Assembly (NCBI GenBank): GCA_964293305.1
Contig: CAXYYO010000021.1
Span: 1 to 57,971, forward strand
Length of the DNA stretch: 57,971 nucleotides
DNA from: CALAGJ01 sp964293305
GTDB lineage: Bacteria > Bacteroidota > Bacteroidia > Chitinophagales > Chitinophagaceae
Direction: 5' to 3'
A model generated the notes under the pieces. The model was not told where the DNA came from. It worked only from the letters and a program-made list of their open reading frames with translations, and did no database searches. Every line of letters starts with the position of its first letter. Position 1 is the stretch's first letter. Of the stretch, positions 34,623-43,743 are shown piece by piece. A program made the position numbers and the translations under genes.

Positions 34623-34967
34623 TTATAGTTTATTATGGTTATCCGGAAACACAATTGAGGGTTTAAAAGATTTTGCCACTTCGAAATCCATCGTTGCGTA
34701 TGAAATGATGATGATAATATCACCTACTGCGCCGCTTCTGGCAGCTGGTCCATTGAGGCAAACTGTGCCACTGTTTCTTTTTCCTTTTATCAGATAAGTT
34801 TCTATCCTACTTCCAGTGTTTACATTTACCACCTGTACTTTTTCATTTTCAATCATGTTGGCAGCATCCATGAGGTCTTCATCCAAAGTTAAACTGCCCA
34901 CATAGTTCAGTTGGGCTTCTGTAATAGTAACTCTATGTACTTTCGATTTTAATACTTCTACCTGCAT
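34623..34967 (-). CDS. panD: Aspartate 1-decarboxylase
   Basis: This 114-residue pyruvoyl enzyme carries the self-cleavage site Gly24-Ser25 in YVGSLTLDEDLMDAA; cleavage turns the serine into the pyruvoyl cofactor. KSKVHRVTIT and GPAARSGAVGDIIIIISYA are the other family signatures. It makes beta-alanine for pantothenate and CoA synthesis. It is cytoplasmic. A TACCTTCG near-match to the -7 consensus is at 34973-34980, leaving an unusually short leader. It lies divergent from the MoxR gene and directly before rfaE2. Confidence 0.95.
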   Translation of the reverse strand: MQVEVLKSKVHRVTITEAQLNYVGSLTLDEDLMDAANMIENEKVQVVNVNTGSRIETYLIKGKRNSGTVCLNGPAARSGAVGDIIIIISYATMDFEVAKSFKPSIVFPDNHNKL

Positions 34968-35292
34968 GAGGGCGAAGGTAAGATACTGGTAGGGGAACTG
35001 ATTGAACTAAAACAGTTTTTTAAATTTAATTGCCATTTGTTTTTGCATTCATTGAAATGATCAGTACTACTTCAAGGAAACCTCGCTTTTTTAATATCAT
35101 GACATAAATATCAAATTTGCTACAACTTTGAATGTGATAATAAAGCGCATTTTAATATAGATTCCCTATAAATGTTTGTAGTGCTTTTCAAAATTTATAA
35201 CAAAAAGAGCTTTAATATCTTGGTTAAAAAATAATTGAGCATCAGGCATTTTTCAATTAAGCATTATTTTTGCGCAGCAATATAAAAATCTT
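34968..35292. other. Divergent promoter region between panD and moxR
   Basis: These 325 AT-rich bases hold no credible gene. A TACCTTCG (minus strand, 34973-34980) may serve panD, and a TATTTTTG (plus strand, 35265-35272) may serve the MoxR gene. The middle contains nothing I recognise. Confidence 0.55.
35265..35272 (+). promoter_or_regulatory. -7 element upstream of the MoxR gene
   Basis: TATTTTTG matches TAnnTTTG and ends 20 bases before the start codon. No convincing -33 element is seen. Confidence 0.5.
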
Positions 35293-36291
35293 ATGTACAC
35301 CGGGGAAGAGATACGCCAATTGAATAAAAAAATTGAATACGCATCTACATTTATTGAAAAGATTCGGCTTGCCACAGCTACTGTTATTGTGGGGCAGCAT
35401 GAATTGTGTGATAAGTTACTGATTAGTTTATTAGCTAATGGACATATTTTATTAGAAGGGGTACCGGGGTTGGCAAAAACTTTAAGTATTAAAACTTTGG
35501 CACAAGCAATACATGCAAGTTTTAGTAGAATTCAGTTTACACCAGATTTATTGCCCGCAGACGTTACTGGTACACTAATTTATAATCAACAGAAGAATGA
35601 ATTTATAGTACGTAAGGGGCCCATATTTGCAAACTTCATACTTGCAGATGAAATTAATAGAGCCCCAGCAAAAGTGCAAAGCGCATTACTTGAAGCTATG
35701 CAGGAAAGACAGGTAACGATTGGAGAAAATACATATGCTTTAGACAACCCTTTTTTAGTATTAGCCACACAAAATCCATTAGAACAAGAAGGCACTTATC
35801 AACTTCCTGAGGCACAGTTGGATCGTTTTATGTTAAAGGTCATAGTAGGTTATCCAAAAAGAGATGAGGAGCAGGAAATTATTCACAGACAAACCAATGC
35901 TATTACTCCATCTGCCATACCGCAGGTGGCTAGTTTAATGGAAATTTCAGAAGCACGTAAACTCACATTACAGATTTATGCCGATGAAAAAATAGAGCGT
36001 TATATTACAGATATAGTATTTGCTACACGCTTTCCGGAAGAGTACGGCCTCAACAGATTAAAACCACTTATACGATATGGAGCTTCGCCACGGGCAAGTA
36101 TTAATTTAGCCATGGCTGCAAAGGCATTGGCATTTTTAGAAAAGCGAGGCTTTGTAATACCTGATGATATCAAACTTATAGCAAAAGATGTACTAAGGCA
36201 TCGTATTGGGCTTACCTATGAAGCCGAAGCGGAAAGTGTCAATACAGAAAATGTAATAGATGAAATAATTCGAGCAGTAAAAGTGCCGTAA
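35293..36291 (+). CDS. MoxR-family AAA+ ATPase
   Basis: The 332-residue ATPase has Walker A GVPGLAKT (about residues 56-63), Walker B with sensor elements FILADEINRAP, and the MoxR-specific ALLEAMQERQVT followed by ATQNPLEQEGTYQLPEAQLDRF. The C-terminal lid domain (about 225-332) has the usual YGASPRASINL arginine-containing segment. MoxR proteins are chaperone-like and usually act with a VWA-domain protein and a DUF58 protein. Those partners are not here, since the next gene is a secreted glycosidase-like protein. It is cytoplasmic. The start is set by the promoter position and the usual MoxR N-terminus. Confidence 0.93.
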   Translation: MYTGEEIRQLNKKIEYASTFIEKIRLATATVIVGQHELCDKLLISLLANGHILLEGVPGLAKTLSIKTLAQAIHASFSRIQFTPDLLPADVTGTLIYNQQKNEFIVRKGPIFANFILADEINRAPAKVQSALLEAMQERQVTIGENTYALDNPFLVLATQNPLEQEGTYQLPEAQLDRFMLKVIVGYPKRDEEQEIIHRQTNAITPSAIPQVASLMEISEARKLTLQIYADEKIERYITDIVFATRFPEEYGLNRLKPLIRYGASPRASINLAMAAKALAFLEKRGFVIPDDIKLIAKDVLRHRIGLTYEAEAESVNTENVIDEIIRAVKVP

Positions 36292-36438
36292 TATTTTTGA
36301 ATCTTTTTATACAGATTAAAAGAGCCCCATTGTTGTGGACTACGTTCTTCTCTGCCGCCATTGAATACACTATACAAAAGCATTTTAAATATTTGTAAGT
36401 AAAAAATAATTCTCATTTTCGGAGTTAAATAGTTATGT

Positions 36439-36446
36439 TACATTTG
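36439..36446 (+). promoter_or_regulatory. -7 element upstream of the T9SS glycosidase-like gene
   Basis: TACATTTG fits TAnnTTTG and ends 17 bases before the ATG, so this gene likely has its own promoter and is not read through from moxR. Confidence 0.5.
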
Positions 36447-36463
36447 TAATTAATTATGGATGC

Positions 36464-38851
36464 ATGAACTTAATCTGGAAGGCAATTTTTTCTTTATTTC
36501 TATTTGGTTTCTTTCAATCTGCTTCTGCCCAAAATGCAAGTAAGTATAATGGGGTTTGGGTTTATCAAGTAACCGAACTGGGTCGAAAAGATACATCCTG
36601 TAGAAAAATGCCTGACAATCGGCTGTTGGACTATCCAGGAATCAAGGGTATCATGTTTGATTTCGCATGGAAGAAAATTCAACCTGCCTCCCCAACTGAT
36701 AGTACAAGCTTATATTATGCTTCGGGTGGCTTTAATTGGAATTGGTTGGACAGTATTTTGCAAGAAGCGGCAAAACGGAATTTATGGATTGGAATTTTAG
36801 TTTGGACTGGTATGGATGCACCAGACTGGTTGTATGCTTCTCCCTATAATATTGGCACCTGTAAAACAACGGGTGAAAATGCCTGTCAAGAAAAAATTAC
36901 AAAAACTTATCCAGATTATTATAATCCTATTTACCAAAAGTTTTGGCGGGCAATGACTGATAGCGTAATAATTCATATCAATGCAGGGCCAGATAGTGAT
37001 GGTGATGATGGTTTAGATATAGACTACAGACCTTTAATTGCTTTTTACCAAAGTTGTCAGGGTAGTACCGGTGATCTAGAACCTCAAAATGGTAAACCAT
37101 TTGATGATCAAGAAGGGTTTTGTTATATACAAGAAGAAGACTGGTTTAAAGATGTGGTGCGGCCTGCGTGGAAGTTTACTGATACCATCATTCAAAATAA
37201 TAAAACCAGTTTACCCAATATTCATTTACTTGTTAATAATGCTGATGCCAATAGCTTTACTTCAGCAGATTTGGATAGTGGGGTGGTCTTTAATTCTTTA
37301 AATGAATTTGTTGAAAAGGACAGACTATTCTCATTTTCAAATGATAGTCTTACTAATGCCTGGCGAAAATCTAATGGTAAAGGCCATTACTATCAACTAA
37401 ACTATGAGTTACTATATAATGATGCTTTTAAGCGTATTAGCAATGATAGTGCATTTGCTCCTGGCGGTATCCCCATATTGACAAGAGACGAATGCGATAT
37501 ACATAATATCAATATTAAAAACGGCACCAACTCAAATAATATTTTTGCATTAGGGGCATACACATTGGCTTCTGGTTTGGATTTGTGGATGATGGGTTAT
37601 GATGTGCTATATGAAAATGATAGTACTCTAGATCCTTTAGATTCCAGTATTGTAGATAATTACATAGATCCAGCTGTGATGAAAGTGACAGAGTTTGTAA
37701 ATAGACATAGCACACGATATGCTCCAGATGCAACTTTCGCATTTTCTGCTCTAAGAGATGGATTGGATGCTGGAAATTTTGTACGATTTACTCAAAGTGA
37801 ATTTAATAATACTGATACATGCTTACCTTCTGCGGCCTATAAAAAAATAAATAGAAATATTCCAAATAATGATAGTTTGAATTTAAACTGTGGGAGTAAA
37901 AGAGCTTTGGCCTTACAAGCTTCAATGTCCAGCTTTGGCGCTTTGCAGAATGATGCTCCTGCTGCACAGGGCAAACCCATAAGACAACGTAATGCTGCTC
38001 TAGATGTAAATGATATAGGCTGGTATATAATGCCTGGAAACTATGAACGCTTTCTCTATCAAATTCCTATAAAAAATAAACTTGGAACAGATTCTTTAAA
38101 TACAAGTTCTCAAGGGTATTGGAACCAATATTATACAGATCCTAATGTGGATGATACAAATTTTAATAATCAATTATTTGGAAGATTCGCAAGAGGGTTT
38201 GACGTGCAGAATAATAAAAATGCTTTACTTTTTAATCTTGATGATGCCTTTATTTCTACTCAGCCAAAATGCATAAAAAATGGTAATAGTGATAGCGGCT
38301 ATAGTGGTATGATACACATAACATATAGTGATGTGAATACTGGAAAATTTGTAGTAAAATATGAGGCAATAAATGAACAAGGATTAAAATATATAAAAAG
38401 ACTTGGGTCAGTAAAATGCAACAATACCTTCAACTGGATTACAAAAAGCTTTCTCATACCCTGCGATGCTGTTTTTGATAATGGCGGGCCTTATCAATCT
38501 GATTTTTTTATACAAAATGCGGGTACACAAAATGTGATGTTTGCCTTAGTGGAATTTGAGAAAAAATTTATAGCAAACAGATCAATTGGATTACAGCCTA
38601 TAATCGAAAGTATTCCTTTGACTATAGTGCCAAACCCTGCTGAAAATATTTGTTCTATAAAAGCTCCAACAACAAAATTGATTAAAGAAATTCAAATTTA
38701 TGATGCCGTATTTGCTTTTAAAAAATCTATGCATTTTAATAGTAGTCAGATTAAATTCTCAGTAGCAGAGCTTCCAACTGGTTTCTATATGATTCAAGTA
38801 TTATTCTCAGATGGTAGTATTTCATATACAAAACTTCTTGTGCATCATTAA
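36464..38851 (+). CDS. Secreted glycoside-hydrolase-like protein with T9SS sorting domain
   Basis: This 795-residue protein has a signal peptide (MNLIWKAIFSLFLFGFFQSASA). The N-terminal half resembles a TIM-barrel glycosidase of the GH42/GH10-like type: GIMFDFAWKKIQP, then NWNWLDSILQEAAKRNLWIGILVW and DAPDWLYASPY are the usual beta-alpha steps. Candidate acidic residues exist (for example NEFVEKDR and ILTRDECD), but I cannot assign the catalytic pair. Residues about 480-710 form an uncertain beta-rich region. The last 80 residues (VPNPAENICS onward to ISYTKLLVHH) are a type A T9SS sorting domain. It should be exported to the surface. Substrate unknown. No SusCD or other polysaccharide-utilisation genes are near. 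Confidence 0.75.
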   Translation: MNLIWKAIFSLFLFGFFQSASAQNASKYNGVWVYQVTELGRKDTSCRKMPDNRLLDYPGIKGIMFDFAWKKIQPASPTDSTSLYYASGGFNWNWLDSILQEAAKRNLWIGILVWTGMDAPDWLYASPYNIGTCKTTGENACQEKITKTYPDYYNPIYQKFWRAMTDSVIIHINAGPDSDGDDGLDIDYRPLIAFYQSCQGSTGDLEPQNGKPFDDQEGFCYIQEEDWFKDVVRPAWKFTDTIIQNNKTSLPNIHLLVNNADANSFTSADLDSGVVFNSLNEFVEKDRLFSFSNDSLTNAWRKSNGKGHYYQLNYELLYNDAFKRISNDSAFAPGGIPILTRDECDIHNINIKNGTNSNNIFALGAYTLASGLDLWMMGYDVLYENDSTLDPLDSSIVDNYIDPAVMKVTEFVNRHSTRYAPDATFAFSALRDGLDAGNFVRFTQSEFNNTDTCLPSAAYKKINRNIPNNDSLNLNCGSKRALALQASMSSFGALQNDAPAAQGKPIRQRNAALDVNDIGWYIMPGNYERFLYQIPIKNKLGTDSLNTSSQGYWNQYYTDPNVDDTNFNNQLFGRFARGFDVQNNKNALLFNLDDAFISTQPKCIKNGNSDSGYSGMIHITYSDVNTGKFVVKYEAINEQGLKYIKRLGSVKCNNTFNWITKSFLIPCDAVFDNGGPYQSDFFIQNAGTQNVMFALVEFEKKFIANRSIGLQPIIESIPLTIVPNPAENICSIKAPTTKLIKEIQIYDAVFAFKKSMHFNSSQIKFSVAELPTGFYMIQVLFSDGSISYTKLLVHH

Positions 38852-39076
38852 TTTCTTGTACTTAAAACTTTGTAAAAAAATTATTCTCCTATTAAGTTTA
38901 CTAAAAGAAACTTAAAAAGGAACCACACTTGATTTATACTTGTTATTCCCCTTTTCCCGTAGGATTAAAAAAATATATTAAGTTTGTACTGTGCATTGAT
39001 TTACATCCTTTGCTTAAAAATACTTTAATAAATACTGATAAAATTTGTACATCTCGATAAAATTACATGCTTTACG

Positions 39077-39844
39077 ATGATGCCATTAACTCATCAAATA
39101 TTTCAAACATCTGCTGGCCCTGTTCCAATACCCTGTGCTTTCAGAAAAGTAAATTATGTAGCGGCTTTGTTTGAATCAAATAGTTTAGGACTAAACGAAT
39201 TATTGAAAAACACCACATGTTTTCCTGCCCTCAAAGTGGGAGAGAAGCAATTCATTGCTCTAGGATTTATTGAATATACAGACAGTGATTTGGGTGCATA
39301 TAATGAAATGATTCTTTCTGTACCCTGCATTCCTCAAGGGGAAAAACAATCCCCAATGCTTTGGTTCAACCTGCTGAGTAGTTTAAAGCATAGAAAAGTA
39401 TGGCAGTATGTGCCCCAGATATACGTTACCTCTACACTGAGCATGGCAGGGGGTAGGGAAATATGGGGGTTTCCAAAAGAAATACTGCACATAAAAGCGA
39501 AAACGAATGCGGATGATTATGCTTTTGAGCTTGCGGATGAAGCAAATAGTTTGATCTGTAGTTTCAAAGGTAAAATGAGGTTAGGCATTACATTAAAATG
39601 CCCTGATATGCTTACATTGACTTACAAAAATGGCAATCCATGGATTACCCCCGTACATGTGAATAATAAATGCAAAATTTATATTAGGCCGAAGCTACAA
39701 TTAACATTAGGCAATAGCAATCATAAACTGTGTAAAACATTGGAAAGACTGGGTTTGTCAGATGCAAAACCGATACTTGTATTTCATGCTCCAGAGTTTA
39801 ATGCGGTTTTTGAAGCTGGTGCCCAGCAGGTAATGAAACACTGA
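39077..39844 (+). CDS. Acetoacetate decarboxylase-like protein
   Basis: This 255-residue protein follows the acetoacetate decarboxylase family layout. The Schiff-base lysine is represented by Lys134 in GGREIWGFPKEILHI, where the family has E-x-x-G-x-P-K-K. LGAYNEMILSVP contains the conserved Y-x-E. The enzyme family decarboxylates acetoacetate or related oxoacids, and some members act in other aldol or decarboxylase reactions. The second lysine of clostridial ADC (KK) is Glu here, so the low lysine pKa mechanism may differ. Two adjacent ATGs at 39077 and 39080 make the start uncertain by one codon. It precedes mreB by 167 bases with no shared promoter evident. Confidence 0.78.
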   Translation: MMPLTHQIFQTSAGPVPIPCAFRKVNYVAALFESNSLGLNELLKNTTCFPALKVGEKQFIALGFIEYTDSDLGAYNEMILSVPCIPQGEKQSPMLWFNLLSSLKHRKVWQYVPQIYVTSTLSMAGGREIWGFPKEILHIKAKTNADDYAFELADEANSLICSFKGKMRLGITLKCPDMLTLTYKNGNPWITPVHVNNKCKIYIRPKLQLTLGNSNHKLCKTLERLGLSDAKPILVFHAPEFNAVFEAGAQQVMKH

Positions 39845-40011
39845 TTTTCTACTGGTTGAGGCAATTTTGTTGTGCACATCTTTTATAAGAAATGAACAAA
39901 AAGTTAAATATTGTACACATTGTTGTAAAATGAATTGAATTCCGCTTTGTTTATCGGATTAATTCATACACTTTTGCGAACAATTCATAAAAAAAGGGAA
40001 TCTTTCATATA

Positions 40012-41037
40012 ATGGGACTTTTTAATTTTTTTACCCAGGAAATAGCAATTGATCTGGGCACAGCCAATACACTAATTATACATAATGATGAAGTAGTTGT
40101 AAACGAACCATCTATTGTGGCATTAAATAGGAATAATCCAAAAGAAGTTTTAGCCGTAGGCAAACGTGCATTGATGATGCACGAAAAAACGCATGAGAGC
40201 ATACGAACCGTAAGACCATTGAAAGATGGAGTGATAGCAGATTTCAATGCTGCTGAATTGATGATAAGGGAAATGATTAAAATGATCTATCCCAAAAAGC
40301 CTCTTTTTCCTCCACGCTGGAGAATGATGATTTGCATACCATCATCTATAACAGAAGTAGAAAAAAGAGCTGTAAGAGACAGTGCTGAACAAGCAGGTGC
40401 CACAGAAGTTTATTTACTACATGAGCCAATGGCAGCAGCCTTGGGTATTGGTATAGATGTAGAAGAACCTGTGGGCAATATGATAATAGATATTGGTGGT
40501 GGCACCACTGGCATCACAGTAATAGCACTTGCAGGCATTGTATGCGACCAGAGTATTCGTATAGCTGGTGATGAATTTACAGCCGATATTATGGAATCAC
40601 TGCGCCGCTATCATAGTTTATTGATAGGGGAGCGTACTGCCGAGCAAATCAAAATTCAGGTAGGTGCCGCTATGAAAGACTTAGACAACCCGCCGGATGA
40701 TATACCTGTAAATGGCCGCGACTTAGTAACAGGCATTCCCAAACAAATTATGGTAAGTTATACGGAAGTGGCAGAAGCTTTGGATAAATCTGTTTTCAAA
40801 ATTGAAGAAGCAGTATTAAAGGCTTTGGAAACTACACCTCCGGAATTAGCAGCAGATATTTATCGCCGCGGTTTGTACCTTACCGGTGGTGGTGCATTGC
40901 TCAGGGGCTTGGACAAAAGGATAAGCCAGAAAATAAAACTCCCTGTACATATAGCGGATGATCCACTGAAAAGTGTAGTACGTGGCACAGGTCTTGCTTT
41001 ACAAAACTATCAGCGTTATCCTTTTATAATGCGTTAA
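40012..41037 (+). CDS. mreB: Rod shape-determining protein MreB
   Basis: This 341-residue actin homologue starts MGLFNFFTQEIAIDLGTANTLI, with phosphate-1 motif DLGTANT. Further motifs are IDIGGGTTGITVIAL (phosphate-2) and LTGGGALLRGLDKR (adenosine). FNFFTQ is the amphipathic membrane-binding N-terminus. It forms membrane-attached filaments that guide lateral cell-wall synthesis, so the organism is presumably rod-shaped or at least has elongasome activity. It heads mreBCD: mreC begins 28 bases later. Confidence 0.97.
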   Translation: MGLFNFFTQEIAIDLGTANTLIIHNDEVVVNEPSIVALNRNNPKEVLAVGKRALMMHEKTHESIRTVRPLKDGVIADFNAAELMIREMIKMIYPKKPLFPPRWRMMICIPSSITEVEKRAVRDSAEQAGATEVYLLHEPMAAALGIGIDVEEPVGNMIIDIGGGTTGITVIALAGIVCDQSIRIAGDEFTADIMESLRRYHSLLIGERTAEQIKIQVGAAMKDLDNPPDDIPVNGRDLVTGIPKQIMVSYTEVAEALDKSVFKIEEAVLKALETTPPELAADIYRRGLYLTGGGALLRGLDKRISQKIKLPVHIADDPLKSVVRGTGLALQNYQRYPFIMR

Positions 41038-41065
41038 TTAAATAGGAAGGAAACTAAGGTAAGGC

Positions 41066-41914
41066 ATGAAAAATATTATTCTGTTTATACGTCAGTTTTT
41101 CAACTTGTTTTTATTTTTAATTTTAATGATAAGTTGCCTTGTCATTTTATCCAACCATAATAAAACATATCAAGCTGTTTTTTATACTAAGGCAAATGAA
41201 TTAACTGGGAGCTTAGGGAAGCAATACAACAATGTAGAATATTACTTTGAATTAAAAGCCACCAACGAAAAATTAGTAGCAGAAAATGCATCGCTGCGCA
41301 ATAAGCTTCTGACCAGTTTCGATAATCCAGATACCACTTTTTTACTACACAGGGATACACTTCAAGCAGATACCCTTCGCATGATCAGGCGATTTCAATA
41401 CCTTCCTGCTAAAGTGGTTAATAATTCTGTAACTCAGGAAAATAATTTTATTACCTTATACCGTGGCAGCAAGCAGGGCGTAAGAAAAGATATGGGTGTA
41501 GTAAGCCCTTCGGGAATAGTAGGTAAAGTGGTTGTGGTGAGTGAAAATTATTGTAGGGTAATGAGCATTTTGAGCCGCAGCTATAAACCAAGCGGTATGC
41601 TAAAAAAAGGACTTCTAACAGGTACAATAAGTTGGGATGGTAAAGACCCCAGATATATAACTTTAGAAGGAATACCAAAAAGTGTAAAAGTGCTTAAAGG
41701 GGATACGGTGCTTACCAGCAATTATTCTGGCGATTTTCCTGCTGGCAGTATGGTTGGTACCATTGAAAAAATTGATGCAGACGCAGCTAGTAGTTATTTT
41801 AAACTAAAAGTAAAAACGGGTACAAACTTTTTGAATGTACAATATGCTTATTTGGTTGAAAATCGCTTACTGGCAGAGCAACAGGCATTAGAATCTCAAA
41901 CTCCAAAAAACTAA
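41066..41914 (+). CDS. mreC: Rod shape-determining protein MreC
   Basis: The 282-residue protein has one N-terminal membrane helix (about residues 10-30) and a short coiled coil (about 60-85). The paired beta-barrel MreC core follows, with NNFITLYRGSKQGVRKDMGVVSPSGIVGKVV (family G-x-x-x-G-h-x-x-x-M-x-V-h-x-x-x-G-h-V-G). It is periplasmic and links MreB to the penicillin-binding proteins. The stop codon TAA overlaps the mreD ATG by one base (TAATG), so the two genes are translationally coupled. Confidence 0.95.
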   Translation: MKNIILFIRQFFNLFLFLILMISCLVILSNHNKTYQAVFYTKANELTGSLGKQYNNVEYYFELKATNEKLVAENASLRNKLLTSFDNPDTTFLLHRDTLQADTLRMIRRFQYLPAKVVNNSVTQENNFITLYRGSKQGVRKDMGVVSPSGIVGKVVVVSENYCRVMSILSRSYKPSGMLKKGLLTGTISWDGKDPRYITLEGIPKSVKVLKGDTVLTSNYSGDFPAGSMVGTIEKIDADAASSYFKLKVKTGTNFLNVQYAYLVENRLLAEQQALESQTPKN

Positions 41915-42447
41915 TGAGCAGCCTGGTAAAAAATATTATTCGCTTTGCTGTATTCATACTTTTACAGGCATTTGTATTTAATAAAGTACCCGCACTACAT
42001 CAGTTTATAAAACCCTATTTATATTTTCTTTTTATTTTATGGTTGCCATTTAATCTGCCAAGACCGGGTTTACTCATTCTGGCATTTATATATGGATTAT
42101 GTTATGATTACTTAGTTGGTACGCCGGGTCTGCATGCGGCATGCTGTGTGCTTATTGCTTATATACGACCTTTTTTAATCAGCATTCTACTGCCACAGGA
42201 GTCAACAGAGCTTAGTTATGCTGAGCCTTCTATCAAGAGTTTGGGATGGGCGCCGTATGGCATTTATATTCTAATACTCGCATTCCTACACAATAGTCTT
42301 TTAGTATTTATAGAATGGATGCGCTTTGGTGATTTTCTATTTTTTATTGGAAAGGTATCTGCTACAACAGCGCTTAGTCTTCTATTAATCTTTATAACTG
42401 AAATGATATTTCCACGCAAAGGAAAATACCGTACAAATGCTGCCTAA
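41914..42447 (+). CDS. mreD: Rod shape-determining protein MreD
   Basis: This 177-residue polytopic membrane protein has about five hydrophobic helices and matches the short, poorly conserved MreD family. YLFILWLPFNLPRPGLLILAFIYGLCYDYLVGTPGLHAACCVLIAYIRPF carries the usual G-x-x-x-D and G-x-H pattern. It completes mreBCD and is assumed to stabilise the elongasome. It ends 6 bases from the convergent dcd gene. No terminator is seen between them. Confidence 0.9.
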   Translation: MSSLVKNIIRFAVFILLQAFVFNKVPALHQFIKPYLYFLFILWLPFNLPRPGLLILAFIYGLCYDYLVGTPGLHAACCVLIAYIRPFLISILLPQESTELSYAEPSIKSLGWAPYGIYILILAFLHNSLLVFIEWMRFGDFLFFIGKVSATTALSLLLIFITEMIFPRKGKYRTNAA

Positions 42448-42453
42448 TATTGG

Positions 42454-42990
42454 TTAAAATTTATTCTTCCACATCATACTTTCTACGGGTTTATTGATTT
42501 GGCCGCTGTATTTTGCATTTTTCTTTTCATTATATTTTACTTCCACTACACCATCTACAGGAAAATAAATAAGCTGGCCTATTGGCATTCCTCTATAAAC
42601 TTTCACCGGCTGCTTCACAGATATTTCCAAAGTCCAGTTTCCACAAAAACCTACATCACCTTTACCCGCAGTGGCATGTATATCAATGCCCAGCCTACCT
42701 GTTGAAGACTTGCCTTCTAAGAATGGTACGTGGGCATGCGTTTCGGTATATTCCAATGTTACACCCAAATAGAAAATATGTGGGTAGAGCACAAAGCCTT
42801 CTTCGGGGATTTCAAAATAATCAATTTCATTGTGCTTTTTTGCATCAATAATATGTTCTTTATAAGTGGCCAGCCATTTACCTAAGTGAATATCATAACT
42901 ATTGCTGCCAAGGCATTCCCTATCATAAGGCTCTATTTTGATGGTGCCTTTATTTATTTCTTCTAATATGCGGCTATCTGTAAGTATCAC
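42454..42990 (-). CDS. dcd: dCTP deaminase
   Basis: The start is a GTG (codon at 42988-42990), giving the canonical MILTDSRILEEINKG N-terminus; no ATG fits. The 178-residue protein has the dUTPase-like fold. LEGKSSTGRLGIDIHATAGKGDVGFCGNWTLEISV carries the substrate and active-site elements: the R/K-S-S signature and the catalytic Glu in TLEI. The enzyme converts dCTP to dUTP for thymidylate synthesis. A bifunctional dCTP deaminase/dUTPase cannot be separated from the monofunctional type with certainty. It converges with mreD, 6 bases apart. Confidence 0.92.
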   Translation of the reverse strand: MILTDSRILEEINKGTIKIEPYDRECLGSNSYDIHLGKWLATYKEHIIDAKKHNEIDYFEIPEEGFVLYPHIFYLGVTLEYTETHAHVPFLEGKSSTGRLGIDIHATAGKGDVGFCGNWTLEISVKQPVKVYRGMPIGQLIYFPVDGVVEVKYNEKKNAKYSGQINKPVESMMWKNKF

Positions 42991-43098
42991 TGAATTAATT
43001 TATTGAGGGCAAATAAAAAATTATTTTTCATCGGTCATCAATTTATTTTTTTATATCTGGATAGTCGGTTAATAATCTATTAACTTTATTTGCTGCTT

Positions 43099-43737
43099 AT
43101 GCCATTATTTTTTCAGCATCAAATAAATGAATCTTCAAAACTGGCCATTTGGCAAATTACAGAGGAAGAGTCATTTTTTTTATCAAGGGTACCATTACAG
43201 GCATCCATTTCTCATCCTCATAAGCGACTTCAACATTTAGCCGGCAGATATTTATTGCAGTACCTTTTTCCTGATTTTCCTTATGAAGAATTACAAATAG
43301 CAGATACTAGAAAACCATTTTTGCCCGGTGAGCAATATCATTTTTCTATAAGTCATTGTGGAAATTATGCGGCAGCCATTGCTAGTAGTGAAGAGCGTGT
43401 AGGCATTGATATTGAAATTCCAACTGAAAAAGTCAGCAGAATCAGTCAAAAATTTATTCATCCTTCAGAATCAGCATTTTTATCAAACATCAACCATCAT
43501 GTATTTTATGAAACAATGATATGGAGTGCAAAAGAAGCTGTATTCAAATGGTATGGATTAGGACAGGTAGATTTTAAAGCACATATAAGAATGCTGTCTG
43601 CTTTTGAGAAAAATCTGGCAGACAATTTCTTAGTATCATCATTTGTATTTCAAAAAGAACATTCTGAATATTTACAAATGAGTGCTGCTATTTTTGATGG
43701 ACTTTGTTGTTGTTGGGTTTGTACAGCCACCGAATAG
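43099..43737 (+). CDS. 4'-phosphopantetheinyl transferase superfamily protein
   Basis: I chose the ATG at 43099; a TTG three codons earlier is possible. The 212-residue protein is of the Sfp/AcpT type, with the two family motifs VGIDIE (101-106; Asp104 and Glu106 bind magnesium) and WSAKEAVFKWYG (142-153; Lys145 and Glu146). It transfers phosphopantetheine from CoA to a carrier protein's serine. ISHCGNYAAAI before the first motif is the usual S-x-S/T-H-x-x-x-x-x-A segment. The carrier target is unknown: it may serve fatty-acid ACP or a secondary-metabolite carrier, neither of which is in this window. It is convergent with the thioredoxin-like gene, 6 bases away. Confidence 0.9.
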   Translation: MPLFFQHQINESSKLAIWQITEEESFFLSRVPLQASISHPHKRLQHLAGRYLLQYLFPDFPYEELQIADTRKPFLPGEQYHFSISHCGNYAAAIASSEERVGIDIEIPTEKVSRISQKFIHPSESAFLSNINHHVFYETMIWSAKEAVFKWYGLGQVDFKAHIRMLSAFEKNLADNFLVSSFVFQKEHSEYLQMSAAIFDGLCCCWVCTATE

Positions 43738-43743
43738 GGATAA

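Noticed and set aside
42499..42851. Plus-strand frames opposite dcd
   Set aside because: Antisense shadows of a well-supported dcd gene; no motifs.
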